From Prochlorococcus marinus str. AS9601 (GTDB lineage Bacteria; Cyanobacteriota; Cyanobacteriia; PCC-6307; Cyanobiaceae), in the NCBI RefSeq assembly GCF_000015645.1, contig NC_008816.1, positions 620,001-684,000 on the forward strand: a DNA stretch of 64,000 bases, read 5' to 3'. This document shows, piece by piece, positions 62,181-64,000 of the stretch. A model generated the notes under the pieces. It saw nothing but the letters and a program-made list of their open reading frames with translations, searched no databases and was not told where the DNA came from. Position numbers and translations under genes: made by a program. Numbering within the stretch: the first letter of the stretch is position 1; every line of letters starts with the position of its first letter.

Positions 62181-63167
62181 TTATTTACCGAATAAAAGTA
62201 CATTTATTGATTCCTTTTCAACCAAATATTTACTTAAGGCTTCACTATCTCCATGATGAAAAAATACATTTTTTGCTTCAGACTTTTTTACTACTTCCAG
62301 AATTCCATCCCAATCAGCATGATCAGAGATTGCGAATCCTTTATCATATCCTGATCTTTTTCTTAGAGCTCTTATTGACATCCATCCACTCGCGAAAGCT
62401 GTTTGAATATTTTTTAAATTTTTCAAATAAGAACCCTTACTTAAAGATGGCGGTAATAATATAAGACTTCCTTTAAGTTCATCAATTTTTTTTTTATTTT
62501 CAATTTTTATAGTATCTTTAATATCAATTCCAAGTTCCCTATAACTTTTGTTCATTTTGTGAATACTGGCATGGGAATAAATATTGCCTTTAAAATTTGT
62601 TTGACTAATTTCGTTTAACAATCTCTGAGCTTTTCCAAGTGAATAGCAGAAAAGTAAAGAAGTTTTTTCTGGTGTATTAGTTATCCATTTTGAAATATCA
62701 TTTGCTATTTTATTTGATTCATCCCACTTAAATATTGGCAAACCAAAGGTACATTCGCTTATTAAATAATCAGTTTTTACTATTTCATATTGTTTGCAAG
62801 TCTGATCTTTTTGAAGTTTAAAGTCACCTGAAATTAGCCATTTTTCTTCAGCAAAAATAAACCTTATTTGACTAGATCCAAGGATGTGACCGGATGGATG
62901 AAAAGAAATATTAATGCCATTTATCTTAAATTCTTCTGCATATTCAAAAGTCTTGATTTTGATATTATCTCCAACTCTTTCTTTAAGAAGAATGGCAGTT
63001 TCCTTAGTAGAAATGTATTCTTCACAGCCAAATGTAAAGTGATCAAAATGAGCATGAGTTATTAATGCCTTTTTTACTGGCTTGCTTGGATCAATCCAAA
63101 TATCAGCAAGTTCACAATAAAGATTTCCATCTTTATATCTAATTAAATATTCTTGTTTAGTTCTCAA
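62181..63167 (-). CDS. Ligase-associated exonuclease (MBL/beta-CASP-like)
   Basis: 328 residues, metallo-beta-lactamase fold. Metal motif ALITHAHFDHFTFGCEEY (HxHxDH), then HPSGHILGSSQIRF, WLISGDFK and AISDHADWDGILE. Matches the ligase-associated DNA damage response exonuclease; mRNA-3'-processing-like annotations are common for it. First gene of the four-gene operon. TTG 63167. Confidence 0.9.
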   Translation of the reverse strand: MRTKQEYLIRYKDGNLYCELADIWIDPSKPVKKALITHAHFDHFTFGCEEYISTKETAILLKERVGDNIKIKTFEYAEEFKINGINISFHPSGHILGSSQIRFIFAEEKWLISGDFKLQKDQTCKQYEIVKTDYLISECTFGLPIFKWDESNKIANDISKWITNTPEKTSLLFCYSLGKAQRLLNEISQTNFKGNIYSHASIHKMNKSYRELGIDIKDTIKIENKKKIDELKGSLILLPPSLSKGSYLKNLKNIQTAFASGWMSIRALRKRSGYDKGFAISDHADWDGILEVVKKSEAKNVFFHHGDSEALSKYLVEKESINVLLFGK

Positions 63168-63202
63168 AACTACATCTCTTACAATGAAGTTAATTTAGCT
63201 AA

Positions 63203-63616
63203 TTATGACCATGCTTGTTTTGATAAAGCTATGGCTGAAATTGTTAGTAAAGCAATAACTACAAATTTATTACTCCAACTAATCATGAACGAACTAATCT
63301 TGTTGAAAGAAACTCTATTAGATGGCTCAATCTTTTTTTTATTCATAATATGATGATTTTCATTATTTTCTAAGTAATTTAAATTTTTAATCTCATTTAT
63401 TAATTTAGTTTCGCAAGTTGAGAGTTTTTCTACTTGATTTAATAATTCAATATCTTCCGCTCTTAATAAAGAATTTAATTCTTTAATTTGGTTTTCGTTT
63501 TTCATAAGAAATTCATTAACTATCTCATCTGTCCCTAACCCTTTCTTTATATTTAAGAGAATATCATCTCTTTCCCAGGATTTTTCTAGTGAATTTAAAA
63601 TTTTGCTTATGCTCAT
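63203..63616 (-). CDS. 137-residue tail-anchored coiled-coil protein
   Basis: Helical body with coiled-coil potential (NEFLMKNENQIKELNSLLRA, EDIELLNQVEKLSTCETK), then a C-terminal span (FVVIALLTISAIALSKQ). Likely anchored in a membrane by its tail. ATG 63616, 35 bases upstream of the exonuclease start; it may head that operon, but a function is not known. Confidence 0.6.
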   Translation of the reverse strand: MSISKILNSLEKSWERDDILLNIKKGLGTDEIVNEFLMKNENQIKELNSLLRAEDIELLNQVEKLSTCETKLINEIKNLNYLENNENHHIMNKKKIEPSNRVSFNKISSFMISWSNKFVVIALLTISAIALSKQAWS

Positions 63617-63700
63617 TTTAAGTATTTTTACTTATGATAATTTATTATTTTTTTCTTCTGTGGCTTATTCCTTTAAGTAATTAAAAAAAATTATTTTTAT

Positions 63701-63982
63701 TTAAGATTTACGAATAAGTCTGTTAGCAAAATATTTTATCTTTACCTTTTCTGCAATTTTTTTAGAACTACTTTTACTTTTAACTTTATTTAAATTGATC
63801 ACTTCATCTGACACATTTTTGCCCGTTTCAAAATAACTTTTAATTTTTTCTAATTCTTCTTTATTTAATCTTTTTGTCGCACCTTTTGCATTGATTCCAA
63901 GTTTCTTGCAGGCTAATAAAACTCTATTACTTTCGACATTAAGGTCTTTGGCAATTGTAAAAATGGGAGTGTTGATAGACAT
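63701..63982 (-). CDS. Stand-alone IF2 N-terminal-domain protein
   Basis: 93 residues. Residues ~7-50 (PIFTIAKDLNVESNRVLLAC, KKLGINAKGATKRLNKEELE) match the IF2_N fold seen in translation initiation factor 2, but there is no GTPase. The basic C-terminus (KVKIKYFANRLIRKS) could bind RNA. ATG 63982. It is a possible ribosome- or RNA-associated small factor. Confidence 0.75.
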   Translation of the reverse strand: MSINTPIFTIAKDLNVESNRVLLACKKLGINAKGATKRLNKEELEKIKSYFETGKNVSDEVINLNKVKSKSSSKKIAEKVKIKYFANRLIRKS

Positions 63983-64000
63983 TATTTCCTTAGCTATGGA

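Overview
The window looks like a chromosomal segment of a high-light-adapted Prochlorococcus (marine picocyanobacterium). The base composition is very AT-rich, most spacers are only tens of bases, and neighbouring genes often overlap by 1-14 bases. TTG and GTG starts are common. The gene content fits too: a high-light-inducible (Hli) protein, DUF1651, DUF2811, DUF3531 and DUF4278 families, a CPP1-like protein, a B12-dependent ribonucleotide reductase, and a 6S RNA next to purK. No strain or species can be fixed from sequence alone.

Layout. 0-7 kb is a sulfur/methionine and tetrapyrrole block: metY, metA, a SulP anion transporter, an FAD-linked oxidase and a CbiX-type chelatase with a metal-binding tail. 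7-17 kb holds a DUF2811 protein, a GMC oxidoreductase, a pentapeptide-repeat protein, a ribbon-helix-helix gene pair, glyoxalase I, a Tic20-like protein, tRNA-Ser(UGA), several microproteins and the class II ribonucleotide reductase nrdJ. 17-38.7 kb is mostly core housekeeping: prfC, a CPP1-like protein, hslO, rsmE, DUF92, a phnD-phnC-phnE phosphonate/phosphite ABC transporter, an aminotransferase, a family-4 uracil-DNA glycosylase, ispG, a C-terminal processing protease, nadA, aroB, purK and 6S RNA.

38.9-51.2 kb is an accessory island of about 40 very small genes, most under 100 codons and many with one membrane span. It contains two DUF1651 paralogues behind near-identical promoters with a LexA-like palindrome, a stand-alone NAD+-ligase adenylation domain, an Hli protein, a Trp-rich TIGR02450 protein, a short-chain dehydrogenase, and a four-gene operon of tiny membrane proteins. 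It also has a frameshifted zinc-ribbon gene, a cluster of DnaA-box-like 9-mers, and an unusual short transcription unit with a 12-base perfect Shine-Dalgarno match.

51.3-56.2 kb has a potassium-channel protein and the pstS-pstC-pstA-pstB phosphate transporter. 57.4-63.2 kb is a complete four-gene 'ligase-associated DNA damage response' operon: exonuclease, ATP-dependent ligase, Lhr-like helicase and PdeM phosphoesterase. A lone IF2-N-like domain protein closes the window.

Links between genes. MetA carries the acetyl-CoA-type glutamate, matching the O-acetylhomoserine enzyme MetY beside it. The chelatase could supply the siroheme or cobalamin that sulfite reductase and NrdJ need. Two ABC systems cover phosphate and reduced phosphorus. 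DNA repair is well represented (family-4 UDG without most Fe-S ligands, the ligase-associated module, the NAD-ligase fragment). Assignments rest on motif reading by eye; no database search was run.
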